From Neelides folsomi (Eukaryota; Arthropoda; Collembola; Neelipleona; Neelidae), in NCBI GenBank assembly GCA_034687125.1, contig JAQGBZ010000038.1:186001-250000 (forward strand): a stretch of DNA of 64,000 nucleotides. The letters run 5' to 3'. A model generated the notes under the pieces. That model did not search any database. It was given only the letters and a program-made list of their open reading frames with translations, and was not told the DNA's origin. The position numbers and the translations under genes are program-made. Below, piece by piece: positions 12,262-28,100 of the stretch (its first letter is position 1; each line of letters opens with the position of its first letter).

Positions 12262-15200
12262 TACTTATAGTATAGTACATAAAATATACATATACTTATA
12301 GTTAGAGTACATTAAAACTAATCAGATTTTAGTAAAAACAAAATGGTGAAATGAAACGAGGAGTAAACACAATTGGTAAAAGATGATTATTCACCTCCTA
12401 AGAAATTTTCACTGATCATCATTTTTATGATTTTTCGTTGGTCATCAAAAGAAGCCTTCAAATAGCACACTTGAGAATTTCCCATCATTTTCAAAATTGT
12501 TGAATTTATTTTTGGTGTTTGTTGGAGATTTTCAGAACGTGCGTATTTGAAATTCTCTGTTTGAAATGTGGGTTTAAATTTCCATTAGTTAAAAACTTTC
12601 CTTGGACTTTCTCTTGAATGTGCACAATGTTGCGTGAGAAAAAGTGAGTTTTTAAACCATAAATGAATATAGGAATCACGTAAATTTTCATTTGAAAAGG
12701 ACTTTGGGTTGAATAGAAATTAACCAGAACGTCTCCCGAGTGTAGAAAGGGCGAAAAGCTTTTAGCTAATTTGACCTGACTAATGTGAGTGAGGAAGCCG
12801 ACGGGTTTTTAACCTTCCAAAGTTGGGGTTTATTCAGGCGAGATTCATTTCAATTCATATTATGCCTCAAGGGCTTCCTTTCTCACAGCATAGGAAATAA
12901 TTAAATCAGAGAGATTCTAATTAAATAAGAAAGCTCCCCATCTATCTTCTTACACCTTAATATGGAGAAAGTGTATTAAGGGAGACGCTCCTCTTCATCT
13001 TCCCCCAATTCCCACTTCTGCCATTCTCCCTTCACATCCTATACATAATTCTCATTTGCAAGAGAGCGAGGGAACGGCGCCATTCACCCGCCCACATAAT
13101 CGCCTCCGTCCTTTTCACTTACCCTTAAATATTTTCTCTCAAGTGAGACACTCCATGTATTTCACCCGAAATAAATTAAGGAGCTCAAGGAGGCTTTTGG
13201 CTCAAATTGAGAAATTTCGGCTTTAGTGAGCAAAGACAATGATGAGAAAGGAGTCCATGAAGGCTGTGAGGTTGAACAAAGACAATTTACTTTCGTCACA
13301 GTTGTCTTAGGGTGCCGGAGGTGATAGGAATGAAGTGCCTTGTTGTGAACTCCCAACGACTTTCTCTCTTATGTAGTTTTCGAGACGTCCGGGGGTGAGA
13401 TAAGGTTTCTAATGGCTCGTTTAGATGAGAGAACTCCTTTCAACCTTCACTATTGAAGAAAGGGGAATTTGACAAACAACTGTCAATTAGCTCCCTGACC
13501 TCCTTGGGTTTCTCCCCTTTCCACTGAAATGAAAGAAGATTGGGAGAGAGTCAGGTTTTGCCTTTGAGCAAAGACTCTCCAGATTATCTTTCACAACTGA
13601 TGGAAAATGTCTTCGAGCCTGTTTGTCTACCTCTTCCTTTCACACTTTCTTTGGGTATATTTTACTCAATTTTATCTCCTATTTTCTTCACTCGCTTTTG
13701 CCTTCAACTTTGAGGGTTTATTTGAACAACCCAAGTATCAAAGCAAGAACCAAATGCTCTTTGAATCTCGAGACTCATAAGATTCACAGTATATTAAATA
13801 ATAACAAAGTCGTAAATGAAGAGTACTTTATGCTTAAAATTATTAATGAACTGTAAATAATGCAATAATAGCACGTTTTGTTTTAAGAGAATTAAATGCA
13901 TTATACAGATTTATTACACACGATTAAATTTCTTAAAGTATGCACAATTTTTATAATAATAATGGTAAGACCTTGGGTTTTTTTTAAATATTTTACATAC
14001 TAGTATAGGCTGCGTGAGCACATTAAAATATTTGTTTCATTCATAGGATCCATACAATGGTATTCTATTTATACACTTTGTTTCATCTGGAATCTGGAAT
14101 TTGTGACGCTATTTGGTTAAAATTGATGTGAATTTATCGTTATGAGTTAGTAGTTTATGTATTGATATATGAAGTATTTATAGCTTATATAAATACCACA
14201 CACATAATATGTAAAGTATCATTTGTATTTTTATTGGTTTACATTTTAAAAAGTAATACAAACAGAATAGTTTTATTATGCATGTGTTTATCAATAAAAA
14301 TAATTTTATGATTTTTTTCTCTTTCTTTTGGAGAAAGTATGCGGTGTTTGATTGGCAATGAATAGTGATTTTTATTTTAATAAGAATTAACTTAACGAGG
14401 TATTACTGATAGGCGTGATAGGTATTTACATAATTTAATAATAGATATATTATTTAGGTACAACTGAAGTAATATTATTTATTTTGTATTATTTATCTTA
14501 CTAAAATATTTATCATAAACGTTACTACTTATTTGTTGATTATGAATAAATAGACATTATACTGTATTAATAAATAATGATTCTATGTATAATATGTACA
14601 TAATTAATATAAGATGATAAATTATGCATCATAATGCAAAATTTAAATCAAGTACCTTTGTAATATTAATATCATGTATGTATGATATTTGATATTTAAC
14701 TTCAACAATGGTTTCATAAACTTTCACCTCGTAAATAACTAATTAAATGTAAGAGTATGTATAATGCATAATTATGATTTACATCTTCGTATACACTGTT
14801 GTGAGCTCTACTCCACTAACATTAAGTTTAATTTGATAAAGTGTTATTAAAATATTTAGAAATTCATAAATTTAATATGATATCTCAATATTTGTTAGCT
14901 ATTCAATATATTTTTGTTTGTTTTTAATTTTCGTGAAAGTGTACATTTTCTCTCGGCCAGATTTAAGTTGTCGCTAATGTAGCTATTTTATAACTTGATT
15001 ACAAATGAGTATTAAGGTATCATCTATAGAAGAATTTTTCATATATTCAAGTTATCTCTACATTTAATTATTTGCATATTCAATATCATCTACCTACATG
15101 AATATTTTAATTAAGGAAGTGTGCATTCATCTGTACATTCAATGATTATTATGTAACGAGACAATTGCCAAAATACAATTGACTACCTAGATCTAAAAAT

Positions 15201-16190
15201 TTAACTATCATAATTTATGTATAGGGTTTTCAACTTTCAATATTCATCAAGGGACATGCCTACATGTTTTAAAAGTTTAACAAGATATTTTTATAAATGG
15301 GTAATTTGGTAAATAAATTAGACTTTACAATGAGTATGACTATGAATATACCTAATATGTGCTTAGCGTTATGCATAGGTATTAGTATTCGAATAAATAG
15401 GTATAATAAAATGGTAAATATCAACTTTGGTATTTGGTTATGTTATTTGTTATTAATTATTATTTAAGTAGGTATTTGTGTATGTACGTAGGTAAGTATT
15501 ATATTAAATTGAAGAGTATTTGATGACTAGCCAGCTGTTGACAAATATAAAAATATTTGAATAATTAGTGTATATACATATAATGGTGAGTTCAAAAATA
15601 ATTTAAACATATGTTTTAGGTATTAAGTAAAATTAATTTTCATACATTACATAACACACTTTATATAATATAATCTCTTTTCTTCACCATTTCACTATGA
15701 ATCCATTATCATCAAACTCTTGCAATTTTGGAATCATGAAAAGAATAAAGCAGATTCATAAATAACAACATATTGAAAGTTATTGAGGCTCAAACCTTTG
15801 CATTTACATCTTCCTACAATTTATGTAAATTTTAACATTTAATTATCTTATCATACATTCTGAATTAGTGATTTGATAAAATTCATTCATGCATTACTAA
15901 ATATACCCAAATTCATATAAAGTAATCATAAACCCAAATCTGATAATAGAAATTACTGAATCTATCCATGCATCGCTATTTTCTCTTCCATTCATTATTC
16001 AGTTAAGCTTGCTTAATCAAAACAACTCTCTTGTTATGCTCATTATGAAATATTGACTTAATCATTAATGGAATGTTGCAATGACTTGAGGTGACAGGAA
16101 AGCCGCGCACAACGAGGAATGTTTGAAATCCAAAGAATTAATTAAATATTGTGTAAATAATAAACTCATATTCACTATTTACATAAGTAT
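12262..16190. other. Intergenic DNA between the transporter and the receptor
   Basis: No gene supported. 12700-13600 is less AT-rich than its surroundings and contains small open frames on both strands, but none shows splice-bounded, family-like sequence. The part nearest 16190 is presumably 3' UTR of the minus-strand receptor. Confidence 0.45.
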
Positions 16191-19100
16191 TTAGACAGTT
16201 TCTGGAACATCCCACGTGAGTAGTTGGAGACTTGCACTTTTGGCCATTTCAGACCCAGCCCCGTAGTTAACACTGCCAGTTTGGCGAGAAAATGACCGGG
16301 TGTACAATTTTAGCACCTGGCAGTTACAGGTGACAGAGAGGGCAATGAAAATCCCCTGGAGTGCCGAACCAACAGCAAAAATGACCTCTGCAAATTTCCA
16401 CCCAAGAAGGTCCGACGCAGCTCCAGACATCAACACGAGGCCAATAAAAACAATAATTCTCACAAAGAGAAGAAGTTGAAGTCTTCGCCTTCGTGTTTGC
16501 TTCTCCTGTGCCTACAAATAACAAGAGGGTTGGTTAATTGAACTTCATGCTCCACATGTTCATCTCAACAAGTACTTTCTTTTATCTCATTGGCAAAATC
16601 AATTTATTGCTTCCCAAATTGCTTCCGACACTCCAAGAGTTAATTTTCTGAAGGGAAGAACTAGAGACCAATTTGACGAAATGAACCTCCGTCCCATTTA
16701 TTGCTCCACGACTTTACCGTGAGAAGTAAATGATGCAGAGCGGATGTAACTTTGGAGGAAAGTTGGGTCATATAATATAACTACGAGGTATAATGCAAAT
16801 GGATGGGATCAAAGGATTGATTTAATGGGCTGGATCATTCTGCTATGTAGAAAGTCTAAAAATCGAGAGAAGGGTATATTATAGAAAATTTTTATACTGT
16901 CTCCTTATACTCATCCATATAAGTTTGACAATAGTTAATATAAATATAGTAAAAGAGATTGAAAAGTATGAGAAAATATAGCGATGGTATTACTATGCAA
17001 TCTGGATGGGAAAATGTATAAGAGAATGAACTCGTGGCTAAAACACTATAAGGATAAGTCTTGACAATTCGTCGAACATTATCTTCAATGTATGGACTGA
17101 GAATGGAAGGAATGGTGATGGGACGGGTGGACAAGAGAGTCTCGTTGAAGCGTCCAAAGTGCAATCAATAAACGATTCTCATCTCATCAAATGAAAACTC
17201 GATTATTTGGTCAGATGGGAAAGTAAACAATGAGGAAGGAGAGGAGAGCGGTTCGGGAAGGGATATCCCTGGGAATGACAATAGACGGGGAAAAGGAAGG
17301 AAATGGAATTGCCCTCCTCGAAAAAAGATCTTGAGCCCAAACCTGAGAGATTCTCTCCTCCTTCGCTGATCCTTGAGATCATTAGCTTCTCCAACTCCCT
17401 TTCTCTCGAGGGACTTGGCTCAATCCAAGAAATGTATTCTACTGAATCTTAATCCCTCCGACAGTATAAAATTTCAAATGAAGACTCCTATTCCCGATAA
17501 TATGGATTTATGCATGAACCTTTCGATTCTCCCATTTGAGGAGTTTATTTATTCAACACAAAAAATGTACCAATAAATGCTGGAAATAAATTATTGTAAA
17601 TGCAAATTTTGCAAACCATGTAGACTATTGTATTGCTCATACAATATACATATTAAATTACATAAGAATAATAAATAAAGCTAGAGTTAATAGAAAATAT
17701 AAATATAGTATTATTTTCTATTAACAATGATATTAATAAAATATTTTGATGAAAATGCTTGGATTTATCATTAGTTCAATATTTGATGTAGTTTGATCCT
17801 TTATATGTAATTTATCTCCTCAAATCCTCTTCCTTCCTAATTGCCAAGATATAGAGGTTTATTTATGCATTACTCAATGTCCATTTATCTGGGATCAGTC
17901 AGTAAGAATATTGTATGAAACCTCCATGATCAAAAAACAATGCTTTACGGCGCAATATGTTTTCCAATTCCTCATTCATTTTCTCATAATCGAATTAATT
18001 CAGCTATCCCATCAAAAGATTGGATTTATAGTTTGGATGGAGAAGAAATTGGATTTTTGGGGTTCTCATTGTTCGACTTGAGTGATTCATCAGGAGGAAT
18101 TGAAGAGAAAAGTTTTGATTAATCCACCCAACCCCTTTCAGAACAACGACGGCGAGATTCCAATTTATTGAAATAAAAACTATTCCTTGGAAAAATTCCG
18201 TATGAATGATAAGAGAAATTGAACCTGGAAAAGTAATAATAAAAAGAATGGCAAAAGCCAAGTTTTTTCATTACACCTTCCTTTGTATTTTCCCACTCAG
18301 GCGGCAGTGAATGTAATGGTTTAGGGATGCCTTCATGTTTTTCTTATTTAACATTTAATATTTCAGCCTTTCCTCTTATCCTCAAAATTCCCACTTTAGA
18401 ATCTACCTCTTCTATTAATATTAAATAAGACCTCTTGAGTTCCCTTACATGCCTAATGATAAGTACCCAAGTAAATCCTTTATTTATTAAATGCATCATC
18501 TTTTACTCATGGGTCACTTATACAGAGTAGCTCAAAAAGTAGATAATGACATCCATATTTGTAAATAAGAGAACGAATTGAACGTTTAAAGTTGAACGCT
18601 TGACGTTAAGACCTTTTGAAAGGGACTGGAAATACTTAAGGAATTTCCTCAAGGCCGACCTTCATAGAACATATAACTAGCAATTGATTTTTCTGGCCAG
18701 CGCAATTGGCAGTTTTCCCTATCAGTTTGGCTATAATAGAAAGAGTCTCGTGAGAGTATATAAATCGAAGGATTTCATTTTCATTCCCCTTCTCATCCCA
18801 ATAGAGCCATAAAGTGTGAGACGTGGTCGGGGTGTGGGTAATGTGTCCGGAGCCATGTCATCATTCTTCCCGCACATGGAGAGGCCATTAAATTCTACAC
18901 ACTTACAATTTTGATCTCTCCTGCTCAAGCCTCGGGTATAGTGGATGCACAAGATATGAAATGGCATTATTAGCGTATAATCCAACGTGGTATAAATATT
19001 ATGTGGCTTATTACATGCAAAAACTACCAGATTACATGAGTTGGAGTAAAATTACTATTAGGATTAAAAATCCATTTTAAGGTCCTGATAAATTCCTTGC

Positions 19101-22100
19101 CACTTTGAATGAATGAATTTTAATTTTATTCGGAACATTTGTTATGAAAGAGTTTTACAATTTATCATGACATTCCAATCTTAAAATATATTTGTTTGAG
19201 GTCGTAAATATGGGAAATTGAATAAGGAAAGTTAATAAAAATGAAAAATACCTTTCTTGTTGGAGCCAAAGCTCCTGCCCACCGGATTGCAATGGCGCCT
19301 CGAACAACGTAATAAATCGTGATGGCAAGAATGACCCAATAAGGAAGGAGAAAGGAGAAGAAATAGGATTCACTTGATGGAAACCAGCAATTTTTTGCTC
19401 GAAGGGCTGCTGCAGCACTTTCACCAACACCCACAAGGTCCACCTAGTAAAAATATAATCCATATAAATATTATTATAGGTAATTGAGATTGCAATTAAG
19501 AAATGGAATATTTGTCTTCATGGTGGATTCAATGACAATTAAACAAAATTGAGGGCTGTTATATAATAGACGGTTCTCTTGTCCTCATCGGTTCTCTTAT
19601 GGTTAGATTAGTAATATTACGAGTATATCAGTAGTATACATTTAGTATAATATACTAAATGGGTTTGCAATTTAAAACGAGGTATCTCAAAATTTTAAAT
19701 CGTTACTTAAGTTATATTTAAATTGAATTTTAGAAAAATTTAATTAATAGTTATTCGGATACTAAACCAAATATGAGCTTAATGAGTTAATTGCGGATCT
19801 GTACAAATTACAAAATGCGATACTCTTTGTTTAGCTCTTGATGAGAAAAATTTTAATTTTCACATCTTTTATTTCCTATTCTCATCCTTTTTAACACATG
19901 TTAAATATTCAACTATTAAATTAATCAAATGGTTTTCCAACGTTTAATGAGTACATAGGGTTAAAGATAAATGTAAATCCTATAAATATGCATGTTCTAA
20001 AAGATTGGCAAATTGATCATAATTGGGTTTAAACGCATCATTAAATTGCTGTACTATCATAGTATTTAATAAAAATATAACTTTAGTAAAATTCAAATCG
20101 TTAGTAACTGAAAATAAATTTTAATTTTGAGATACCCCTTTTTAAATTGCAAACCCACATATCTTTATCTTCATATCTCCGTGATACCATGCCTTTTATT
20201 ATATTGACCAAGACTTGCAAAAGATTATCTGAATAGAAATTTAGACGTGGGAGAAATGGTCAATAAAAAGATACTCAAGTACTACTATATACTACCTAAA
20301 TCTAATATTCCCAATAATATGTATGATATGGTATATGATAATGCACCTATATTTATATACGAAACAATTTCAAAATATGTTTACTAGTGTAGTAACAAAA
20401 GGATTGAAGTATTTTTCCTAACCAGAAATTCTAAGAATGAAACATTCTTCATAATGATCGAATATGATAAGGAAAAGGTTTGATGTTCGAAAAATACACA
20501 AATAATAATAATATTGGCATTTCTCTAGATGCTTTGATGTTTTTACATATTTGCTGGGCTCTGATCTTCAAAATTATATAATGTTTCTAACATCTAACAT
20601 GAAATGGAGTATAAATAAGTTAAACTTTTGCGTATTTGATTTATATAAATGCCTCTATATTCAACAATTACAATTTTATTTGTGTAGCTCCAACACGAAT
20701 CTGCTATTTTATATTCAAGTAAAAAATAATATAATATGTACTTATTATTATAGTCTCATTTAACATATTCGCCAACAATTTTGATTCGTATTATAAGTAT
20801 GCATATAAATACTCTTTGTCAGAAGGAATTATGGGGTTTCTTTTATTCTGTTTTAACCTTGAAAAGTTGCAAGTGATTCACAATTACAATATTTCATGCA
20901 TTTTTAGTATAAAATAGTAAAGGACTGCAATGTAATATCTGACTTTGGGACGTTCTATTGCTTAACCTTTGTGCAACTTCAAATTTAGATGGAATATTTT
21001 CTCCCATTTTCCAGTCAAAGAATGAATCAAAGGGTCTTTTAAATTGCAAGGTTCCTTTTGTGAGTTTATTGATGTGGAGAATGAGCATGTTCAATTTGCC
21101 GTAAAATAATCTTATCCCTCTAATTCAAAGTCTTGAACAGTAAGTAAGGTCTATTTGAGAAAATCGATTTCTCTTCCAACGAGAAATTTAAATGAGTTAA
21201 ATGTTTGCTGAGTCAGCTGACTTTCAATCAGACTTCCAGCTTTCACATTGGCCTCAAGACCTTTTCCTCATTAAGCCATTGCGCCTTAATATCCAAATTC
21301 TCATCATTCAGACTACTGCACATTTGCAGTAGTCTCTTTAGTGAATTCACTTGATGTTCAAAAATTCTGATAAAGATTTCTTCAATTTATTTTAAATTCG
21401 CTAAAAAGTTTGAGTGGGCATAAATTTGCAAAAAAGGATTCAAACTTATTTCATTGAGTAAAGTAACAAGTAGATATAAGTAAAGTTGAAAGCCTGAAAG
21501 AATGAAAGTTAGAAGATCAAATAACAAAGCAGGAAAAATGTTTCACCTGAATGAGAATCGCAATGCCCAGAAGTAGAAGTGGAACTCCCCAGCCAAGAAT
21601 GGAATATTTGCAGAAGCTTCTGGCAAGTGAAGGTGGAGGAGCGTCGATAAGTCCACATTGAGTTTTGACACTTCGATAAAGATCATGAGTAGCAGCAAGG
21701 AGCCAGCAAACAACCGTCAATCGAGAATAATGTAGAGCCAAAGCCAGACTCAAACAAAGATCAGTTGCCTAAAATTCCAAGTTGTATTATATAGTAAATG
21801 TTTAGTTGATTTCAGATCAAATATTTTTATATCATTTGTATTCAATGGGCAAAGCAAGTAAAATAGTATAAGCTATCTTTTTATTAGAGAGGAAACTTTT
21901 ATAGATTTGCTAAAAATTGTTAAGACAAAATATCAACAAGGATAATTTAGAGTTGTAAGGTATGTTTGTAGAGTAGACGTATTTATTGCCACTGGCTAAT
22001 CCTATTTGTAATCATTACATATGATGTAAGAGAGAAAGACATATCCCCAATGTATGTTTCCTCTCCTTCCAAAAATCCCATTTTTTCATCCGTAAAATTC

Positions 22101-25100
22101 AACAAATTAAAGCACACAGACAATAGTTATATATACAAAGCTGGAGAGCTTTGAGCTTTTGAGGGGCTTAAGAAACTTTCGTCGAATCAATCAAGTGTTA
22201 GTGTCTGTCTCGAAGGTGGGAAAGACTAATAGAATAATACTCCTGCACATGTGGTCGCATTCTCACAAGGGAGAAGCCAAAGGGAGCATCGAAACCTCTG
22301 GAGAAGGAAAATCAAGAAAATCTTTTCTGTAAGGAAGGATAATACGGACAGTTTCCACTTTAACTCCCCTTTCTCTTCCTTCCTCTTTACAAGGATCAGA
22401 TGAGACAGCGAGGAGCCTTCAACATTTAAATGGGAATCCTCCAAGTGAGTTGCTAAATCAATTCTCCAGTGAAACCCATTAATCACAATTTGTTCGAGAG
22501 AAATATATAATGAAAATCCATTTGGTTCAAAGTTTCTTAATTGCTCTCCTTCTTTCATTCATTGTGCAAATATTTTAAAATTCTAATGATCCGATTCGAT
22601 TCAGATTCAGATTTTATTATTATCAAATAATGAACTATTTATTAAGAATGGTTTGTAGCCATTAAATGGATCGATTTTGCATTAAGTCGCAAAGAAAGGA
22701 AGAAAGTGCAAATGGCATCATTAAGGTTAAGGGTTTATATCACAATTTTTTAACATCAGCTTTTATAATATGCAAATGGTTTAGTAAAACTTGAACAATT
22801 TATTTAATGACTTTCCATTGAGGTTCATTGAATGAACTGGGAAAAATAAGAAATTACTTTAGCGAAGATCGAGAATCTCGTTTGGATTGTTTACTGAGCC
22901 TTATAAAAAGGATGTTAAGAATCAAAAGCCGTAAACCTTTGAACACTAACACAGAATTACTGATGAACTGAAATTGGAAACAAAAGAAAACTTATTTGCA
23001 TAATTTGCTCTTCTTGATGTAAAAGTTTTCTATGAGACTTAAGCCTATTTTCTTAACGTGACTAATCTTCCCTACAACAATGAGGTAAATTCTAAACGAC
23101 TTAAGCTCAAACTTTCTTTGGGGGAAACATTCAATGTTTATTTCCTCTATTTAAATTCACTTCTTGACTTAATTCTACATTACTTATATATTTGTATGTG
23201 CGAATTTATAAAAGTGGAAATAAAAGTAGGAATGAATTTTAAAAATGTAATAAAATTTTTATCATCTAAAACATTTGATTTTTCAATTAAATTGAATTTG
23301 TCATGATATTTGCGAATGGTAATGAATTATATTTGCCATTCATTCAATTTAACCTTTACATCATTTTGCTTAATAATACCAAAGTCAAAATTAGATCTGA
23401 ACAACTGAACAATAATTATTGCAAAGGATCAAAGAGACTGAACATCGCAAATGCCTAATTGAAAGTTAACGAGAAACTGTTCATTTATTCGAGAACATGC
23501 GAGGAATACACGCAGCACGTTTAATTTTCAATTTTAATGATTTTCTCATTTGGATGAATAAGCTCAATTTTCCTTAATTTTGGGTTCTGTGGGAAGAATT
23601 GGATGAAGGGTGATCTTTTGCCTGACTTTCGAAGCCCTCGAACGAATCAAGAAGTCGATGTCGAAAGCTAGTGTGGAATGCTGACAAGAGCTCATTCGAC
23701 TCAATGAGATTCCGAGTCTCGACAAAAGCTTCATCAATTTTCATATAATGAAAGACAGGCAGTTCAGAGGTTTCCTAATAAATCCTATATGAATCTACAG
23801 ATATAATATCTCGTACATAACTATGGCATATTTTTATGGCATAGGCATATCGACAGCCAAAATGTTCCTAAAATACGTATTTTAACTTCATACCTAATAT
23901 ATTCTTATAATACTAGTACGAGATATATCTTCGACGAGTTTGTACTTTGTACATTACTAAATATACATAAATACTAATTTTTCCAAATAAAATTTTTAAT
24001 TATGAATTAAATAATTATCTACTTAATTAATTCAGTTTGGTGTTTAATCTCGTGCATATTTTGGTAATAATTATTAATTTTTGACCAATAATAAAAATCA
24101 TAAGACTTTGTTGAAAATAAACTTGGGATCTTTTCCCGAGAAAAATTGGCGAAATGAGAAATATTCGCCTTTTTTGACTTCCGAGAGCTGGAGGAAATTG
24201 GAGAAATAAGTATGCAGAAGAGTTGAGCCTTATTATTACGTTCGTCTCTCTTGTAGTAGGATTCCGGGTCGTTCCTCATCCTCACATTCATTTCTTTTAT
24301 TGAAGATCCCTTTCAGGTTTCAGGATTCCCCTTATTGTCTGTGCAAACACAGAAGAGGTCCCTTTGACTCTCAATTCCTTACGGCCATCCTATTCACATT
24401 CTCCTTCCAATGCATTATGGATGATTTTATGAAGAAACTACCTTCATTTTCTCTACATTAAATATTTACTCATCAAAATGAGAAGTTCGGATTTGGAATC
24501 GAGATTAACTTTTCCAAAGTTTTCAATGGGCTGTTGCTTCTTTGAAAAAGAAATTTATTCTTTTTTTCCTATTTATTCACTCAAAGCCTTCTTCGGTTCA
24601 AACGGAATGTAAATGAGGGAAATAAGAAGGAGTAAACTCATCTTGGAGAGGGAAATGAAGAATAAAGGAAAGAAGAATGGGAAGATTTTCTATTTTATTG
24701 TACGTGGAGATAAAGCAAGATTTGAGCGTAGATTCAATCTCATCACGATGAGGACTTTTCTTATACTTTCCACCTTTCCTTTTATTGTGAAAGTTTATTA
24801 TCCTTATCTCTCTCTCTCTTGCACAAGGGTGGATAAATACAATATAGCTACCATTCATACAAGTACATACAAATGTACTTAGGTATTACCTCCTGAGAAT
24901 TGAGAACACAATACTTAAATACAAGGACAGCTATCTACATGTGTGCAATAAATATATTTGAAAGAGCAAGTACAGGATCAATATGCATTATTGGACGAGA
25001 TTCTCGAACCTGAACTCCCCCGGCTCCAACAACGAAGAGAAGTTGGGTGAGAAAGAGTGAGGCCAATAAATTCATTAAAGTTGTTCCAGCCACGCTTCGG

Positions 25101-28100
25101 AGATCCGAGAATAAACTGAAACAAAGAAAACAATTTGATTTATTACCTCATAATAGTTTACTTTATTACTCCCTTATCACCCCTCCAATACATTTTCATT
25201 AATGCCAAAAGGGAATTAAGTGGGGAATGTATGTAGGTGGGGAGAAGATCAATTTTTGGCAATTGAGGTTCAACTCTAAATCCAGATTCATTTATATCAT
25301 TCATTTTCCACCATTGGGATTGAGAAATTGAGATTTGATCCCTCGAGGTTGAACTTAAAAAATTTGTCCTTCTTAAGATTAATTGCAAAACTTGGAATTT
25401 AATTACTTCACTTCAATTTCTGAGGAAGAATCTGGAAGTGATTCCAAGTTTAACTCGTTTGATTCTGAGGTTTCATCATTAAACCTTTTAATGATTTGTT
25501 TCTCTAAAGTTGGAATTGTTCGTGGGAAGTTCAGTGTGCTCCGCAGTTTGGATTTCAAAGGTCTTCTTTGGAAATTATAATTTCCCCTCTTCACAGATTT
25601 CCTTTGTTAACATAGACCTTGCATGAATAGGTATTCTGTAACATTATTGTTAATTCAAACTTGTAAGTACATTTCATAGAACAAACAAAGAGTTTTGTTT
25701 CTTCATAAGAATACCAAACTTTGTTCAACATTGGATTTAATTCATCCACCCTCCTTGTCGCTCTTTTTACAAATTTTACTACATTATTATTACCTAACTT
25801 TCCCGACTCCCAATAAAAGAGGAAAAATATTACAACCCAACTTTGGTCATTAAAAGGTGATGAAATTGAGGGAAAAGTTTTTGACAGTCGTCGTCCTTCC
25901 AATCTCATAAAGTTACGGGGCTTGTCCTTCAACTCAACAGCGAAGTCACTCAATTTTCAAGTTATTTGGATTTTTGAGAGATTGATGATTAACTCGTTAA
26001 AAGATTCTCACGTATTCATCATTCGCATTGATCATTTGTTTCGATCCAAATGTCGCCTTTACTTCGCTCCATAGAAAGTGCATAAAAGGGTTTCTTGTGC
26101 TTTACTGCTGAATGGTTTATCTTATAATTATCATAAGTAAAAATTTTCATCTTTATTGAGAATTTTTACATTATGCCTTGTATTTTTGCAAAAAAATACA
26201 GTTTGTTAATAGAAAGACAATGATAATATGTATTTATGTAAATTATGTAATACTGTTATATCAGTAATAACAGTAATCGTATTACAGAAGCTATTAGATT
26301 CTCGCATACCCAGTATTCAGCTTCCCAAGGAAAAAAGTAGCAATTTCTATCATGTACAAATAAATGTCAATCCACTCACATCATGCGATGTCAATTCCCG
26401 TTAACATGCATGGCTCAAATAGAATTACAAATAAGCGAACCTGGTAAATTTTTGATTCTGACGTAGTACAACCTTTGTGCTGACTATGAAGAACTTATGC
26501 CTAAATTGTATTCACAGCCTCAATAGAGCATCGTGAATTAACAAAACTGCCAGTAAGAAAAATTGCTCAAATTATCTTTCATTGGATAATTAGTTTGTTA
26601 GTGTTTTTTGACAAACTATGAAAATCTCAAAATTAATTGCATGTAAAAATAACGGCCAGAAAAATGAATTTTGCTTAGGATGAAGTTTCTCTCTCAGGCC
26701 TTGAGAGAGAAAAGTTGTAGATTTAAATTGGTTCCAATCTAAAATTAATTTAAAAATTTTCAATACTTTTCAGGGTCTCAGGATTGGAAAAGTTTGTTGA
26801 GAAGGAGGGCGGAGAGAAAAGAGAGGTTTATTAACAATCGGATCTTGGTTTCATTAGAATGACTTTGAGAAAGGTTTTATTGAACTAGGAGCAAGTTGGA
26901 TTTGAGAACTTCCTTATTTCTTCTCTCAGCAAATTCCGCGGGAGTCAGAGGCCTATTTACCTATGCATAGTTGGAGAAAGCGTTTGCATGTTCCTTTAAA
27001 ATAAGTTTCTCGCCTCAATTCCCAAATTCGAGGAGATGAGTTTCTCCCAATAGAGCCCTTTCCCAGGAGAAGTCGGGTGGAGAGATAGGCGAGGAAGTTG
27101 GGCTGAATTTGGACAAGGGACTCAATTCAAGAAACGAATTCAAATCTTCAAGGCGAAAATGGTCAGCCAAGTGAACCATGATGCTAATTCTCAAAAAGTG
27201 GAACACCGAGGCTTCATATCTCTCCGACTTGTTTGATTCATCCAGGAATTATTCTCCCTCTCTCAACATGACCTGCTTAAAGGATACGCAAATACGCAGT
27301 TAGCCTTTTCCTCATTCTTCACACTCCTCTTCGGCCTGTCAACTAAACTTTGAGGTTTCCTCTGCTATTTTTTCCTTACGACGGCTCTCCTTTTATTTAT
27401 GATGTACGAGGAAATCATTTTAAAGAGAATTCCAAAAGTTCACTTTCTTTCCTATTTTCCACACATAAGCCCTTAAATTCCATCTCTGCATTCCGGGTTT
27501 CTGAATATCAACACACATGGAACCCCCGAGGCACATGTCTTTGAATGGAAAATTTTTAAATGGAAATTAAACACACAGAGCAGTACATTGTTATATTAGC
27601 CGTTATTATTTTCCTCTTTCCTACATAGTAAGTAATGCAGCTGTTTTCTTCTATGTACTCAAGTTTTGTCAAATATTTACCCAAACTCCTATACGGGTCA
27701 TTCTGTTATCTTTGTGAAATGAGACATTGGGATTGGTCACGTGGTGCTCGTCTAAAATGCATGGGATTTTCTTATAACACAAAAACGGCAGCCCGTAGGG
27801 TCCAAATGTGAATGTGATATGAAAGATATCCAAAAAACAATTCAAAAAACTTTGATTTTGGATCCTACCTAGTGCCGTTTTTTAACTAGCTAATTGTTTT
27901 TAAATTAATGAATAGGGATGCGAAATATATTAACGGAACCCTGTGCGCGGATTTTAAGTTTTGGAAAAATATGCGACATTGTCGGAGTTTTTTTATTTTA
28001 CAAAGATAACAGAATGACCCATACGTTACTGATCTTTTTTTTTAATTTCAAACGGAAAATAATCATACAAGCGAGAGCATAAAATATTTAAAAATTAATC

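Noticed and set aside
25591-25953. Minus-strand open frame of 120 codons
   Set aside because: Random-looking sequence beside the TM2 exon, with no acceptor/donor pairing in phase with the receptor.
26252-26272. Small palindrome 'ctgttatatcagtaataacag'
   Set aside because: Short AT-rich hairpins of this size are expected by chance in this composition.
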